From Gammaproteobacteria bacterium (GTDB taxonomy: Bacteria; Pseudomonadota; Gammaproteobacteria; Steroidobacterales; Steroidobacteraceae): 23,930 nucleotides of DNA. Under the pieces are notes generated by a model. The model saw nothing but the letters and a program-made list of their open reading frames with translations. It did not search any database and was not told where the DNA came from. Both the position numbers and the translations under genes were made by a program. The stretch lies in the NCBI GenBank assembly GCA_028293725.1, contig JAQGOE010000266.1, positions 1 to 23,930 on the forward strand, read 5' to 3'. Positions 1 through 8,860 of this stretch are shown here, one piece after another (positions within the stretch are counted from its first letter, which is position 1; each line of letters starts with the position of its first letter).

Positions 1-11
1 GATACTTCTCC

Positions 12-1490
12 TCAATACGCAGCCAACTGCTTGATGAGCCGATAGCTGAATTCGAGGGACTGGTAGAATTCAGCGACGCCGACACGCTCGTCCTTTCCGT
101 GCGCACGCAGGTCCGACACATCGACGAACGTGCCACTCACCCCGAAGGTCTCCAGTCCCGCACCGCGCCAGTAGACGTTGTCGGAGGCGCCCGCGGACAT
201 TACCGGGACTACCTTGAGGCCCGGCCACATCTCGTCAGTCACTTCCTCAACCGCTGTCACGATCTTCTTGTCGAGTATTGCCGGTGCGGACGCAGTGGGC
301 GCCCAGACAACACCGATTTCGACTTTCGGGTCGTCAATGACGCGTTTGAAGGTAGCGATAACTTCCTCGGGTGTCGTTCCCGGTATCAGTCGGCATTGAA
401 TCGTTGCCTTGGCACGGATGGGCAATGCGCTCTCACTCTGTCCTCCTTGAAGAACCGTAACCGGACACGTACTGCGCAGTTGTGAGTTGATGATCGGAAT
501 ATCGCGCAAGGTGTCCGCCGTCGCGGCGTCATCAGGATTCTTCAGCACAGCGTTGATCGCGTTTGCATGCTCTCCGCCCACTCGCGCGGCGACGGCGGAC
601 AGGTACCCGCGCGTCGTGTCACTCAGCCGAACGGGAAACTGGTAGGCATTGAGACGTGTGATCGCCTGCGCGAGGCGTGCAATCGGATTGTCCCGATTCG
701 GCAGAGAGCTGTGGCCACTGATACCGTAGGTGGTCAGAGAGTAGGTTGCATACACTTTCTCGGATGTCTGGATGGTGTTCCAGAAGCGCTCTTTGCCCAG
801 TTCCTCGCCATTTCCGGCATCGTGATTGATGACCAACCCGGCATCGACGAGGTCTGCGTGCTCTTTGAGGAGCCAATCGACTCCGTTTGCATCGCCTCCT
901 GCCTCCTCATCTGTGTTGAATACGAGTATGACGTCGCGGCCCGGCCGGTAGCCTTCCCGCTTGAGCCGGATCAGGTTGGTCGTGAGAATCGCGACTTCGT
1001 TCTTGATGTCGATCGTGCCGCGGCCGTAAAAGTAGCCATCCTTTTCCGTCAATACGAAAGGCTCGAGAGTCCAGGTCTCCCGGATCGCCTCGACGACATC
1101 CAGGTGGGCGTTGAAGAGAACAGGCTTTCCCTTTCCCTTGCCGCGCATCCGGACCACCACATTCATCTTGTCCGGCCGGGGACCTCCCACAAACACGTCC
1201 GCAAACCCCGCGGCCTTCAGGCGCGCGGCGATCGCCTCGGCTGCCTTGGCTGAGCCGACTTCGTGGGTCGAGTCGATGCCGACCAGTTCGGCAAATATGT
1301 CTCTGGCCAGATGTTGGTACTCATCCGGTGAGTGCGGAGTCGCGCCGGGCGCCGTCGCACCGTGCGCTGTTTTTGTATCTTCACCCCGTGAGACTGACGG
1401 CAAACCCGTCAGCAGTGCCAGAATCGGCAATATCGGAATCAGCAATACTGGAGTCAGCAGATTGAGAAGGCATTGCCTGTTCGAGGCCAC
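12..1490 (-). CDS. Exported M20-family metallopeptidase
   Basis: This 492-residue zinc-dependent hydrolase of the M20 (carboxypeptidase/deacylase) family is predicted to be exported. An N-terminal hydrophobic stretch (about residues 8-33) looks like a signal peptide. Family motifs are visible in order: NAHLDVV (metal His and Asp), GRGTIDIKNE (bridging Asp), TDEEAGG (catalytic and metal Glu), SGHSSLP in the dimerisation domain, and a late His in RAHGKDE. The enzyme therefore looks intact. The start is a GTG preceded by GGAG at about 9 bases. It lies 35 bases after the third DUF3299 gene and probably closes the zinc operon. M20 enzymes use two zinc ions, so it may be a zinc-dependent client or may release metal-bound peptides; that link is inference. 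The substrate cannot be told from sequence. Confidence 0.9.
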   Translation of the reverse strand: MASNRQCLLNLLTPVLLIPILPILALLTGLPSVSRGEDTKTAHGATAPGATPHSPDEYQHLARDIFAELVGIDSTHEVGSAKAAEAIAARLKAAGFADVFVGGPRPDKMNVVVRMRGKGKGKPVLFNAHLDVVEAIRETWTLEPFVLTEKDGYFYGRGTIDIKNEVAILTTNLIRLKREGYRPGRDVILVFNTDEEAGGDANGVDWLLKEHADLVDAGLVINHDAGNGEELGKERFWNTIQTSEKVYATYSLTTYGISGHSSLPNRDNPIARLAQAITRLNAYQFPVRLSDTTRGYLSAVAARVGGEHANAINAVLKNPDDAATADTLRDIPIINSQLRSTCPVTVLQGGQSESALPIRAKATIQCRLIPGTTPEEVIATFKRVIDDPKVEIGVVWAPTASAPAILDKKIVTAVEEVTDEMWPGLKVVPVMSAGASDNVYWRGAGLETFGVSGTFVDVSDLRAHGKDERVGVAEFYQSLEFSYRLIKQLAAY

Positions 1491-1525
1491 GGGGTGTTCT
1501 CCAGGTCAGGGGTAGTTTAAGATGG

Positions 1526-2107
1526 TTAAGGGGCACCAGGTGCGTTCGCCTGGTAGGGATCTACCCGATCCGCCTGCAAGGTGTAAGCAGTGGCCGCCAA
1601 GGTACTGCGACTCGTGGCAACCTTGATTTGTCCCGTGACCCAGAACGCCGCGTACTCTGAGGCCGGCGCCATCGCCGGGCGAATCCGCACGTACACGATC
1701 TGATTGGGGGGCGGAGGGGGAACGTGGATGCAGGCGCCAACGTAGGGCACGAGCAGAAATTCCGTAATCTTGCCTGCGGCGTCAACTTCCAATGGAACGA
1801 TGAAGCCAGGAAGCCTTATCCGCTCACCCTCGAGTGCCGGGTTGACCGCGAAGCTCGCTTGCTGTTGGGCCGCTGGCCCGATCTCCCCGAGCAGGTAGTC
1901 GTGGACCGGTGGAGGGGGCGATGGGGGATGACCGTTCCGCAGCTCCTTGGGAAGAAGCTCTGCCCAGTCAATGCTCCGAGCAATTGATGATGGCTCCCCG
2001 GGCGCCTCGGCGCTGGCCGAAGATCCGGCCGGCAGGATCAGCAGCGCACCCAACAGCACTGCGAGGGCTCTCAGCTTTCCGGAAATCTGTGCTTGGGGAT
2101 GCGACAT
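1526..2107 (-). CDS. DUF3299 periplasmic protein (copy 1)
   Basis: This 193-residue protein has an N-terminal hydrophobic signal segment (about residues 12-33) and a DUF3299 core. The family hallmark GACIHVPPPPPNQ is present, preceded by a conserved LPGFIVPLE strand. It is one of three DUF3299 proteins in the window; this one sits 9 bases after the ZIP gene, while the other two sit next to the ABC transporter. The family has no settled function that I know. The invariant Cys and His of the hallmark could bind a metal, which is inference. Before the core there is a Pro-rich linker and a conserved W(A/D)xLLP segment (here WAELLP) shared by all three copies. Location is most likely periplasmic. 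Confidence 0.88.
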   Translation of the reverse strand: MSHPQAQISGKLRALAVLLGALLILPAGSSASAEAPGEPSSIARSIDWAELLPKELRNGHPPSPPPPVHDYLLGEIGPAAQQQASFAVNPALEGERIRLPGFIVPLEVDAAGKITEFLLVPYVGACIHVPPPPPNQIVYVRIRPAMAPASEYAAFWVTGQIKVATSRSTLAATAYTLQADRVDPYQANAPGAP

Positions 2108-2116
2108 CTGCGTAGC

Positions 2117-2851
2117 TCAGTGTGCGATCTGGGTTACGCCATATAGCGTTGCCGCGCCCGCGAACGTCGCTAGCGTGGTAAAGAAACGCGGATGGGCGTG
2201 ATGGCTCTCGGGAAGCAGGTCGCTTGCGCCGATGTACAGGAAGAATCCCGCGAAAAGCGCCAGAATGATCGAAATCATGCCGTCCGGAAAGGTGAGGGCC
2301 ACGCTACTCAGCGCGCCAAGGACCGGGGCGATGGCATCCACGAGTAGCCAGCGTAGGGCATTGCGTTTGTTCCCGCCATTTTTGATGACCACGTTCACGG
2401 TGTTGAGCCCGTCGGAGAAATCGTGGATCAGCACTGCAACTGAGACCACGATGCCGATGGCTTCGCCCGCCTGGAACGCGACACCGATGGCCAGGCCATC
2501 AAGAAAACTGTGGATCGAGAGGCTGGTCGCGCCGATCCAACCCCGGCGGAGATTGCTACCGCCCGGGTGTCCATGGCTGTGACGGGCCGTGGCTCGATCC
2601 AGTAGCACGTAAATAAAAAATCCCAGGGCCACGGTCGCCAGCAAGGCCCGCGAATCGATGTCGTGCCCAACAGCAAGCGCCTCCGGCATCAGATCAAAGA
2701 ACGCCACGCCGAGCACCGCACCGGCGCTGAACCCCAGTACCAGGTGGAGTCGGTCACGCATGGCGATCGCAAAGAGTCCTCCCACCAGGGTTGCGACGCA
2801 GGTTCCCAGCGCTATCGGGATGATGACCAGGGGTGTCGCGGAAGCTACCAT
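2117..2851 (-). CDS. ZIP-family divalent metal permease
   Basis: This is a 244-residue polytopic inner membrane protein of the ZIP family, which moves zinc and related divalent ions into the cytoplasm. Two metal-site helices are recognisable: HSFLDGLAIG (H114, D118) in TM4 and HDFSDGLN (H143, D147) in TM5. These depart from the usual HNxPEG and HExPHE forms, with Asp replacing Glu. A histidine cluster HSHGH (residues 91-95) lies in the loop before TM4, as is typical for ZIPs. The C-terminal YIGASDLLPE helix is also characteristic. It is 10 bases from the P-type ATPase gene and 9 from DUF3299 copy 1, so it is almost certainly co-transcribed. It is probably a zinc importer; selectivity is not determinable here. 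Confidence 0.9.
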   Translation of the reverse strand: MVASATPLVIIPIALGTCVATLVGGLFAIAMRDRLHLVLGFSAGAVLGVAFFDLMPEALAVGHDIDSRALLATVALGFFIYVLLDRATARHSHGHPGGSNLRRGWIGATSLSIHSFLDGLAIGVAFQAGEAIGIVVSVAVLIHDFSDGLNTVNVVIKNGGNKRNALRWLLVDAIAPVLGALSSVALTFPDGMISIILALFAGFFLYIGASDLLPESHHAHPRFFTTLATFAGAATLYGVTQIAH

Positions 2852-2861
2852 TGGCGAGCGC

Positions 2862-4784
2862 TCACGAGCGCTGCGGACTGTTGGCTGGAGGATCCTCGAA
2901 CTTCAACAGTCGCCCGGCGTTCACCATCACGGCCAGCGTTCCTGCATTGTGAAGGACGGCCGCCACCAGCGCGCCCCGCGCGCCAAAGACACCGCCTGCG
3001 GCGAGCGCGATGACCACGACGGTCCAACCCAACCCCATGCCTACATTGACCAGGATGGTGCGGCGACAACGGCGGCTCAGGCGCACGCAAGTCGCCAGGC
3101 GGCGCAGATCATTGCTCATCAGAACGAGATCCGCCGAAGCCAGGGCAACGTCCGCGCCGTGCGCACCCATCGCTACGCCAACAGCGCCGGCTTTCAGTGC
3201 GAGCGCATCGTTGATGCCGTCACCCACTACCATGGGCCGACGGCCGTTGCGCACTTCATCCAAAACGAATTGCATCTTTTCAGCGGGGAGCGCCTCGGCA
3301 TGGACGTCCGTGAGATCAATCTGGCCCGCGACCTTGCGCGCCTCGCGCTCGGTGTCTCCCGTGACCATCAGTTGCCGTCGCAGCCCTAGCTCTTTGAGCT
3401 CCTCCACGGCTTCTTTTGCTTCTGGTCTAACCTCGTCCGCCAGCAGCAGCCATCCCAGAAAGGAATCGCCACTCGAGACGCCGGCAATCGGGCCACCGTG
3501 CGCGGGTGGCGGGATGATCTTGACGCCGATCTCGGTGAACAGCAGAGGCCGACCTAACGCGACGCGCTGGCCATCGAGATAGCCAACGATCCCCAAACCT
3601 CGGGTCTCCTTCACATCGACAATCCCCAGCCTTTCGTTCTCCGGCACCCGTGCACTCAGGGCACGGCTCACCGGATGGCTGCTACTCGCGCCGAGGCTTC
3701 CGGCCAGACGAACCAATGACGCGGTCGCGGAGCCCGGTTGGGTAGTCGACCCGACGAGCTGCAGTTGGCCCAGGGTCAGCGTGCCGGTCTTGTCAAACAC
3801 CACGGCATCGACCGTTGCAAGCTGTTCCAGGAACGAGGCCCCCTTGACCAGGATGCCGTGTCGGCCCGCGACCGCAATCGCGGCCACCGAGGTCGCCGGC
3901 GCCGCGAGGACGAGTGCACAAGGGCAGGACGCAACGAGCACGGCCAGCATGCCCGCGGTGCTCCCTGACAAGAACCACACACACGCCGAGAGGAGCAGCA
4001 CAAATACGAGGTAGCGTCCTGCGTACTGCTCCAGCACGCGTGTCACAGCGGGCTTTGTGAGCTCAGCCTCCCGCATCAGCTCGATTACGCGACCTAACGT
4101 CGTCTCGCCACCGACGCGGGTGAGACGCACAGTCAGGTGACCATCGAGATTCATCGATCCGTTGAAAACGGTGTCACCGACATCCACTTCCGCGGGCAAT
4201 GACTCTCCGGTAACGGATGCGGTGTCGACACTGGAGCTGCCGGATTCGACGACGCCGTCGGCGGGAATCCGGTCGCCGGCGCGCACTTCGATGCGATCGC
4301 CGGTCTTGAGCGTGCTCGCCGGGACCTCCACGACCCCGCCCGCTTCGATCAGGCGGGCCGTCGTTTGCGTCAGCTTCGTCAGTGCGCGGATGGCCTCGTG
4401 AGTTCCCAGCAGGGAGCGCTCCTCGAGGATATGGCCAACGGTCATGATGAGCGGCAGCAGGGACGCAGTGACGAGGTCGCCGCTCGCCCAAGCCGCGATG
4501 AACGCAAGCGCAATCAATTGGTCCGTGATCCCGTGCAAGTCAGGATGCTGGAGACTGCGCCACGCTGCTGTGAGGGCTGGCCAGCCGACCAGTACCGCCG
4601 CGATGCCGGCTACGAGCTGGGCAACATCCCGTTGGGATGGGTTGAGCGCTTCGAGTCCCACGGAGAGGATCAGGCAGCCGGCGGCAGCCAATGCAAGCGT
4701 CAGGCGCAATGCCAGGGCGCGCTGCTCCGTGTGGCTCAATAGCGCGACATTATCCTGGACAGTGTTGGCTTCGATGGTACTCAC
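2862..4784 (-). CDS. P1B-type heavy-metal ATPase, HmtA-like (probable importer)
   Basis: This 640-residue metal-transporting P-type ATPase keeps all core motifs: TGES (about 192-195), the transmembrane CPC motif (287-289), the phosphorylated Asp in DKTGT (D331), the HP dipeptide (370-371) and GDGIND (521-526). It has no N-terminal CxxC metal-binding domain. The last helix carries HNAGT (H612, N613) where zinc exporters of the ZntA type have an essential Asp, and no Lys lies in the neighbouring helix. The GTG start overlaps the stop of the preceding SPFH gene (GTGA) and has a strong GGAGG site. Co-occurrence with HflK/HflC-like genes matches the P. aeruginosa HmtA locus, whose ATPase imports zinc and copper. 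Import of zinc is thus favoured over export. The family call is firm; direction is inference. Confidence 0.9.
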   Translation of the reverse strand: MSTIEANTVQDNVALLSHTEQRALALRLTLALAAAGCLILSVGLEALNPSQRDVAQLVAGIAAVLVGWPALTAAWRSLQHPDLHGITDQLIALAFIAAWASGDLVTASLLPLIMTVGHILEERSLLGTHEAIRALTKLTQTTARLIEAGGVVEVPASTLKTGDRIEVRAGDRIPADGVVESGSSSVDTASVTGESLPAEVDVGDTVFNGSMNLDGHLTVRLTRVGGETTLGRVIELMREAELTKPAVTRVLEQYAGRYLVFVLLLSACVWFLSGSTAGMLAVLVASCPCALVLAAPATSVAAIAVAGRHGILVKGASFLEQLATVDAVVFDKTGTLTLGQLQLVGSTTQPGSATASLVRLAGSLGASSSHPVSRALSARVPENERLGIVDVKETRGLGIVGYLDGQRVALGRPLLFTEIGVKIIPPPAHGGPIAGVSSGDSFLGWLLLADEVRPEAKEAVEELKELGLRRQLMVTGDTEREARKVAGQIDLTDVHAEALPAEKMQFVLDEVRNGRRPMVVGDGINDALALKAGAVGVAMGAHGADVALASADLVLMSNDLRRLATCVRLSRRCRRTILVNVGMGLGWTVVVIALAAGGVFGARGALVAAVLHNAGTLAVMVNAGRLLKFEDPPANSPQRS

Positions 4785-5821
4785 GGCTTTCCTCCCGGGA
4801 GAATAGTGCGGACGGCGCCGCTGCGGTCGACCACATCAACCCGTTGTGCTTTTTTTAAAATTGTTTCCACACGGTCGTAGTACACCCGGGTCAGTTGCAT
4901 GCTGCGTGACATGTCGCGCGATTGCTGCGCCAGGGCCTCGATCGAGGCGGTTTGTGCCTTCGCGTTCGTGGTCGCTTCCTCGGCAGCTGCGGTGGCATTG
5001 GCGGCGATTCGGTCCTTGTTGCGGTTCGCTTCCTGGGACGTCATCTCGGCGGAGGTACGGGCCACGGCCGCCCGGGCTTCCACATCCTGTGTCACGACCA
5101 GCACGGTTTCGAATGCCTGTTTGGCGCCGGCGGGGATCGAGGGCACGAGGTCGACCCGGCTAACAGTGACGCCGAGGCTCGCCCCCTGTCGCCCGAGGTC
5201 CGCGAGCCGGCGGTTCACGGCGGTCATCAGGTCGGAGCGAAGTCGCTCGCGCCGCGTTGCCTCAGCGGCTTCGGAGGCCACCTCCGGGCGCGCGACCAGG
5301 ACCGAGTCCATGTCACGACTCGCCATCATTGTCACGGCGCTCGCGAGAAACAGGCGCTCCAAGGCAGGCTCGATATGGTCGGTGGAGATCATGTAGGCCA
5401 GCGGGTCGCTGATCTGGTAAAAGAGCCGCGCTTCCAGGTGCACGACACCGGAGTCACCTGTCAGCAGAAATCCGCTGTTGAATCTGGGATCCGAGCTCGT
5501 ATCGAAGCCCTGGCTCACGGAGCCGTACTGACTGTCCTCGTAGCGGCGTATCGGAAGCTGCAGCTGTCGGGCGACCGCGGGCAACACCACGACCTGCTCG
5601 ATCGGGCGCGGCCAAGCCAATAACAGGCCCGCGCCGCGGATCCGGGCGACGCTGCCGAAGCGCATGACGACTGCCTGGCTGTCCGCCGGGATCTGATGGA
5701 AGTTGGAAACGAACCAGCCAGCGGCGATCAGGCCGGCGGCGAGGAGCAGAAAGCGGAATGACAGCGCCACCGCCTGTCCCCAGGGACCCAACTCGCGCAG
5801 GTCGTCGGCGGTACTGCTCAT
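4781..5821 (-). CDS. SPFH/band 7 membrane protein, HflK-like (third of three)
   Basis: This 346-residue protein has one N-terminal transmembrane segment (about residues 22-40) followed by an SPFH/prohibitin domain. The block FLLTGDSGVVHLEARLFYQI and the later IPAGAKQAFETV segment match the HflK side of the family. A long Ala/Glu-rich region (about 225-320) should form the coiled coil through which HflK/C proteins assemble into membrane cages. It overlaps the upstream HflC-like gene by ATGA and the downstream ATPase by GTGA, so the three are translationally coupled. Housekeeping HflKC controls FtsH; here the metal-transport context suggests scaffolding or quality control of the ATPase, which is inference. 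Confidence 0.88.
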   Translation of the reverse strand: MSSTADDLRELGPWGQAVALSFRFLLLAAGLIAAGWFVSNFHQIPADSQAVVMRFGSVARIRGAGLLLAWPRPIEQVVVLPAVARQLQLPIRRYEDSQYGSVSQGFDTSSDPRFNSGFLLTGDSGVVHLEARLFYQISDPLAYMISTDHIEPALERLFLASAVTMMASRDMDSVLVARPEVASEAAEATRRERLRSDLMTAVNRRLADLGRQGASLGVTVSRVDLVPSIPAGAKQAFETVLVVTQDVEARAAVARTSAEMTSQEANRNKDRIAANATAAAEEATTNAKAQTASIEALAQQSRDMSRSMQLTRVYYDRVETILKKAQRVDVVDRSGAVRTILPGGKP

Positions 5822-6822
5822 TGTGCTTTCCCCACGCGTGTCGGCTCTTGAGCCGATGTACCCGTACCGTCGATCAGGACGCGGAAGGGCGCGGCGTCGG
5901 TGCGCAGGATCAGGCGGGTATTGGGGCCGACGATGGCATCGAGGGACTCCAGGGAACGTAGCAGGGTATAAAGCTGGGGATCGGTCGAGTAGGCCTGTTT
6001 GTAGATCGCGGCGGAGGCGATTCGTGACTTGGCCTCGATATCGGCCGCCTCCACCTTCGCCTGCGCCTGCACGACCCGCGAGTCTCGATCGGCGTTGGAG
6101 CGGATCTGGTCGGCCATGCGCTGGCCCTGCGCGGATCTCTCCGCCGCAACCGTTTCCCGCTCCGCCTTCATGCGCTCGATCGTGGCGCTCAAGGTGTCGG
6201 AGGCGAGTGTCAGGCGCTCCAGTCCTACCTGGCGGATGGTGATGCCATAGACTTTCAGGGCCTGCTCATTGATGCGCTGACGCAGCGCATTCTCGAATTG
6301 ATCGAGTTTGATCTGCCCCGGGTCGGTGTTCACCAGGCTCGCGAGGTCGAAGCTGCTAGCGGTGATCTCGAGCGCGGAGCCGGTGAAGCTGCGGAGCTGC
6401 TCGGCGGCGATCTCCGGCTGGTTGCGCATGGCGCGCAGAAACTGCCGGATGTGCTCCGCGTCGTCCGGAATCTGCCAGGCAATGTAAGCCTGGACAATGA
6501 TCCGCAGTCCATCGCGAGTGCCGACATCGTGCAGGCCGCTCGAAGTCGTCCGCAGGCGCAGGTCCACCGCGACCGTGTTGTCGATCGGCGCGGGTAGTTT
6601 TGCGGCGAGGCCGGATGTGGTGATCACGCGGACCGGATTGCCGAAGCGGGTCACGACGATGGCCTGGCCTGGGCTCACCAGGACGAGGCAGGCCGATAAC
6701 AACAATGCCAGTACCACGACGACCGCGACCACGAGACGCGGGGTGAATCGGAACGCCGTTCCGCTCCCATGGTCGTGCTCGTGTCCCGGCTCGCCATGGT
6801 GATGATGGTGGTGCGTGCTCAT
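5818..6822 (-). CDS. SPFH/band 7 protein, HflC-like, with His-rich N-terminus
   Basis: This 334-residue HflC-type protein has a transmembrane helix at about residues 29-50 and an SPFH domain. The C-terminal part resembles HflC in its coiled coil and the following YKQAYSTDPQLYTLLRSLES region. Its striking feature is the N-terminus: residues 4-9 are six consecutive histidines, with three more His by residue 18 (HEHDH). In HflC topology this tail would face the cytoplasm, where it could bind zinc next to the transporters encoded downstream. It sits 25 bases after the large HflK-like gene and overlaps the next SPFH gene by ATGA. The family call is firm; metal binding by the tail is a strong but untested inference. 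Confidence 0.9.
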   Translation of the reverse strand: MSTHHHHHHGEPGHEHDHGSGTAFRFTPRLVVAVVVVLALLLSACLVLVSPGQAIVVTRFGNPVRVITTSGLAAKLPAPIDNTVAVDLRLRTTSSGLHDVGTRDGLRIIVQAYIAWQIPDDAEHIRQFLRAMRNQPEIAAEQLRSFTGSALEITASSFDLASLVNTDPGQIKLDQFENALRQRINEQALKVYGITIRQVGLERLTLASDTLSATIERMKAERETVAAERSAQGQRMADQIRSNADRDSRVVQAQAKVEAADIEAKSRIASAAIYKQAYSTDPQLYTLLRSLESLDAIVGPNTRLILRTDAAPFRVLIDGTGTSAQEPTRVGKAQ

Positions 6823-6847
6823 GCTCTAAGTCTCGAAGGCATGGGGG

Positions 6848-8776
6848 TTAGTCCTCGGGGGGCGCAAAGGTGGCGGAAACGCTTGATGACTGTCGCAGGT
6901 CGAGCAGGGGCGCGTCGTTCCTGTCGATCCGGTGATCGACGAGGGTGAAGGGCACGTTCGCGAGTGCCTTATCGAAGTGTTGCAAACGGCGCTCGAACAG
7001 GAACGCTTTCCCGCCGGTGCTGTAGGCTTGGCGATCGCCGTCGAACAAAGCCAGCTCGGTTTTGGCGAGATCCAGACGCTCGGCGGCGGCGGCCTCTGCC
7101 GCATTGCGGAGCGTGGTTGCGTCTCCTTGCGCTGAATTGATGATTTGGACGGCCTCGGCTTTGGCTTCGGCGATTTGCACGACGGAGCGGATCGCCGCAG
7201 CCTGCACGCCCTGGTACGCCGTCGCGGCCGCAGGTGGGGGGTGAATGGCTTCCACCACAATGCCCACGATTTCAATACCTGTGGAGAGGTCTGTGAGCCG
7301 GGATTGCAGCTCCTGTTGAAAGCCCCGTATAAAGGCTTCGCGATTCTGCCCGAGGACATCCAACACGGTGTAACGGGCAAAATAGCGCGCCAGCATACGG
7401 CCGGCCGCTGCCTGGATAATACCTTCGGGAAAGGCGACGTTGTAGGTCACTTCCTGTGCCGCAGCGTCCGACAGTCCGATCCGATACAACACCCGCAGGT
7501 CTATGTTGATCACCTCGAAATTCTGGCGGCCGTTGGATTTGCTGGCGACCAGGTAGCTGGCCTCCGAGGGGTGGGACGCATCCCAGAGCCGATCGGCGCC
7601 TGCGGGAGCGGGGGCCTCAATGTCGGCGGAAGTGGGCGGTGTCGAGGTCTCGGCCTCCGCAGGCGTACCGTCATCGGCGGCGAACACCACGGGAATCTCG
7701 TGCACGGTGCCAAATTCCACGGGCCGCAACACGCCCAAGGGCCAGGGTAGATGCACCCGCAGTCCCGGATGGAGCACTCCCGCCGGCCTCCCGAAGGATT
7801 CATAGACGGCGCGCTCGCTCGAGCCCAGTGCGCTCACTCCCGTCAGGAGCCAACTGAACGCCGCTAACGCCAGCAGGGTCGGCAGCGCCGCCCGCCGGAT
7901 AAAGCCAAGTGCCCAACTACGTGTCAGATCGATACCGAGCCGGCGGCTTGCGCCGGCGCTGAGGCTGGCGAAATCCGGGCGTTGCAAACTCAACAGGCCG
8001 GCGATGGTGCTGTCAGCGTAACAGCGGCGTGCCCCTTCCGGAGCACGCGCGCCGTACCATCCCGCCACACTGCGAAGGGACAACTCCAGGCCCACCAAAG
8101 CGGTTATCACGACGATGGTACGCTCGATGAGCGTCGCAACTGCCGGGAAATCCAGCCAGCGCGCCGAGGTAGCGAGGCCTAAGCCCAGCAGAGCCAGCAT
8201 CGGCACGCGGCACAGCCGCGCCAGCATCGCGCTGTCAGGCTGAATCTGCGGCGGAATATTCGCGAAGTGGCGCTCCAGCACCAGAATTGGAAACACGAGT
8301 GCGATCAACACACCCGCGACCGGCGCTTGCAGAGGCGTGGATATCGCGTCGGCCATCCGCCAGCCCTTCGACAACATCAGCAGCCCGAGACAGCTCAGCG
8401 CAAGAGTGGTGAGAATCGCGAGCGACTCGCCCGAGAGCTGACTTCGGGAAACGACGTCCCTGAGGCGAGCGGCCTTGGCGCGCCAGCGTCGATAAGCATG
8501 GGCGGGAGCCGGTTCCGAACGCTTTGAGCGACGCTTCGAGCTGTTGGTGAGCTGATCGGAAGCGCCCCTGTGGGTCAGGGCGACAATCGCGCTCGCGAGA
8601 AACGCCGCCGCGGTCACGAATAGAGCGCCGGCGAGGCAGTACAGGAGCGCTCCGGGGAAGTCTGGTTGGCGCGCTTCATCCGCCAGGAGGAGGCCGATGA
8701 CTGAAAAGGTCATTCCGGGTACGAGCGCGGGCGGCTTGGGCCGTGCGTCGTCGGAGGTGTTTTTGGAGTCTAACAA
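6848..8776 (-). CDS. SPFH (HflK-like) domain fused to a polytopic membrane domain
   Basis: This 642-residue protein is twice the usual HflK length. Residues 1-315 form a membrane domain with about six hydrophobic segments (near 43-67, 118-137, 151-168, 188-204, 217-234 and 297-315). Residues 320-600 form an SPFH/HflK-like domain, with EAIHPPPAAATAYQGVQAA marking the HflK type and an Ala/Glu-rich coiled coil after it. An insertion rich in Ala, Pro and Glu (about 370-400) interrupts the SPFH fold. It heads the HflK-HflC-HflK triplet feeding into the metal ATPase. The start used is a TTG with only a weak upstream AGGA; an in-frame ATG 21 codons later (8713) is possible but would still leave the membrane domain whole. 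Confidence 0.85.
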   Translation of the reverse strand: MLDSKNTSDDARPKPPALVPGMTFSVIGLLLADEARQPDFPGALLYCLAGALFVTAAAFLASAIVALTHRGASDQLTNSSKRRSKRSEPAPAHAYRRWRAKAARLRDVVSRSQLSGESLAILTTLALSCLGLLMLSKGWRMADAISTPLQAPVAGVLIALVFPILVLERHFANIPPQIQPDSAMLARLCRVPMLALLGLGLATSARWLDFPAVATLIERTIVVITALVGLELSLRSVAGWYGARAPEGARRCYADSTIAGLLSLQRPDFASLSAGASRRLGIDLTRSWALGFIRRAALPTLLALAAFSWLLTGVSALGSSERAVYESFGRPAGVLHPGLRVHLPWPLGVLRPVEFGTVHEIPVVFAADDGTPAEAETSTPPTSADIEAPAPAGADRLWDASHPSEASYLVASKSNGRQNFEVINIDLRVLYRIGLSDAAAQEVTYNVAFPEGIIQAAAGRMLARYFARYTVLDVLGQNREAFIRGFQQELQSRLTDLSTGIEIVGIVVEAIHPPPAAATAYQGVQAAAIRSVVQIAEAKAEAVQIINSAQGDATTLRNAAEAAAAERLDLAKTELALFDGDRQAYSTGGKAFLFERRLQHFDKALANVPFTLVDHRIDRNDAPLLDLRQSSSVSATFAPPED

Positions 8777-8860
8777 GGGGGTCCCGGTCCTGTGGTTGGT
8801 GAAAGCGCCGCCTGGTGAGGCTCATGCCCGCCGGGCAGCGCGTTTTCCGTCGCTAGAGTC

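Noticed and set aside
2862..4784. Zinc/cadmium efflux ATPase (ZntA/CadA)
   Set aside because: No N-terminal metal domain, the key Asp of the last helix is Asn, and all neighbours are uptake genes under Zur.
8826..8836. GCCCGCCGGGC palindrome as a terminator between lipoprotein and SPFH genes
   Set aside because: No T-run follows on the minus strand and the stem is only five pairs; operon continuity is more likely.
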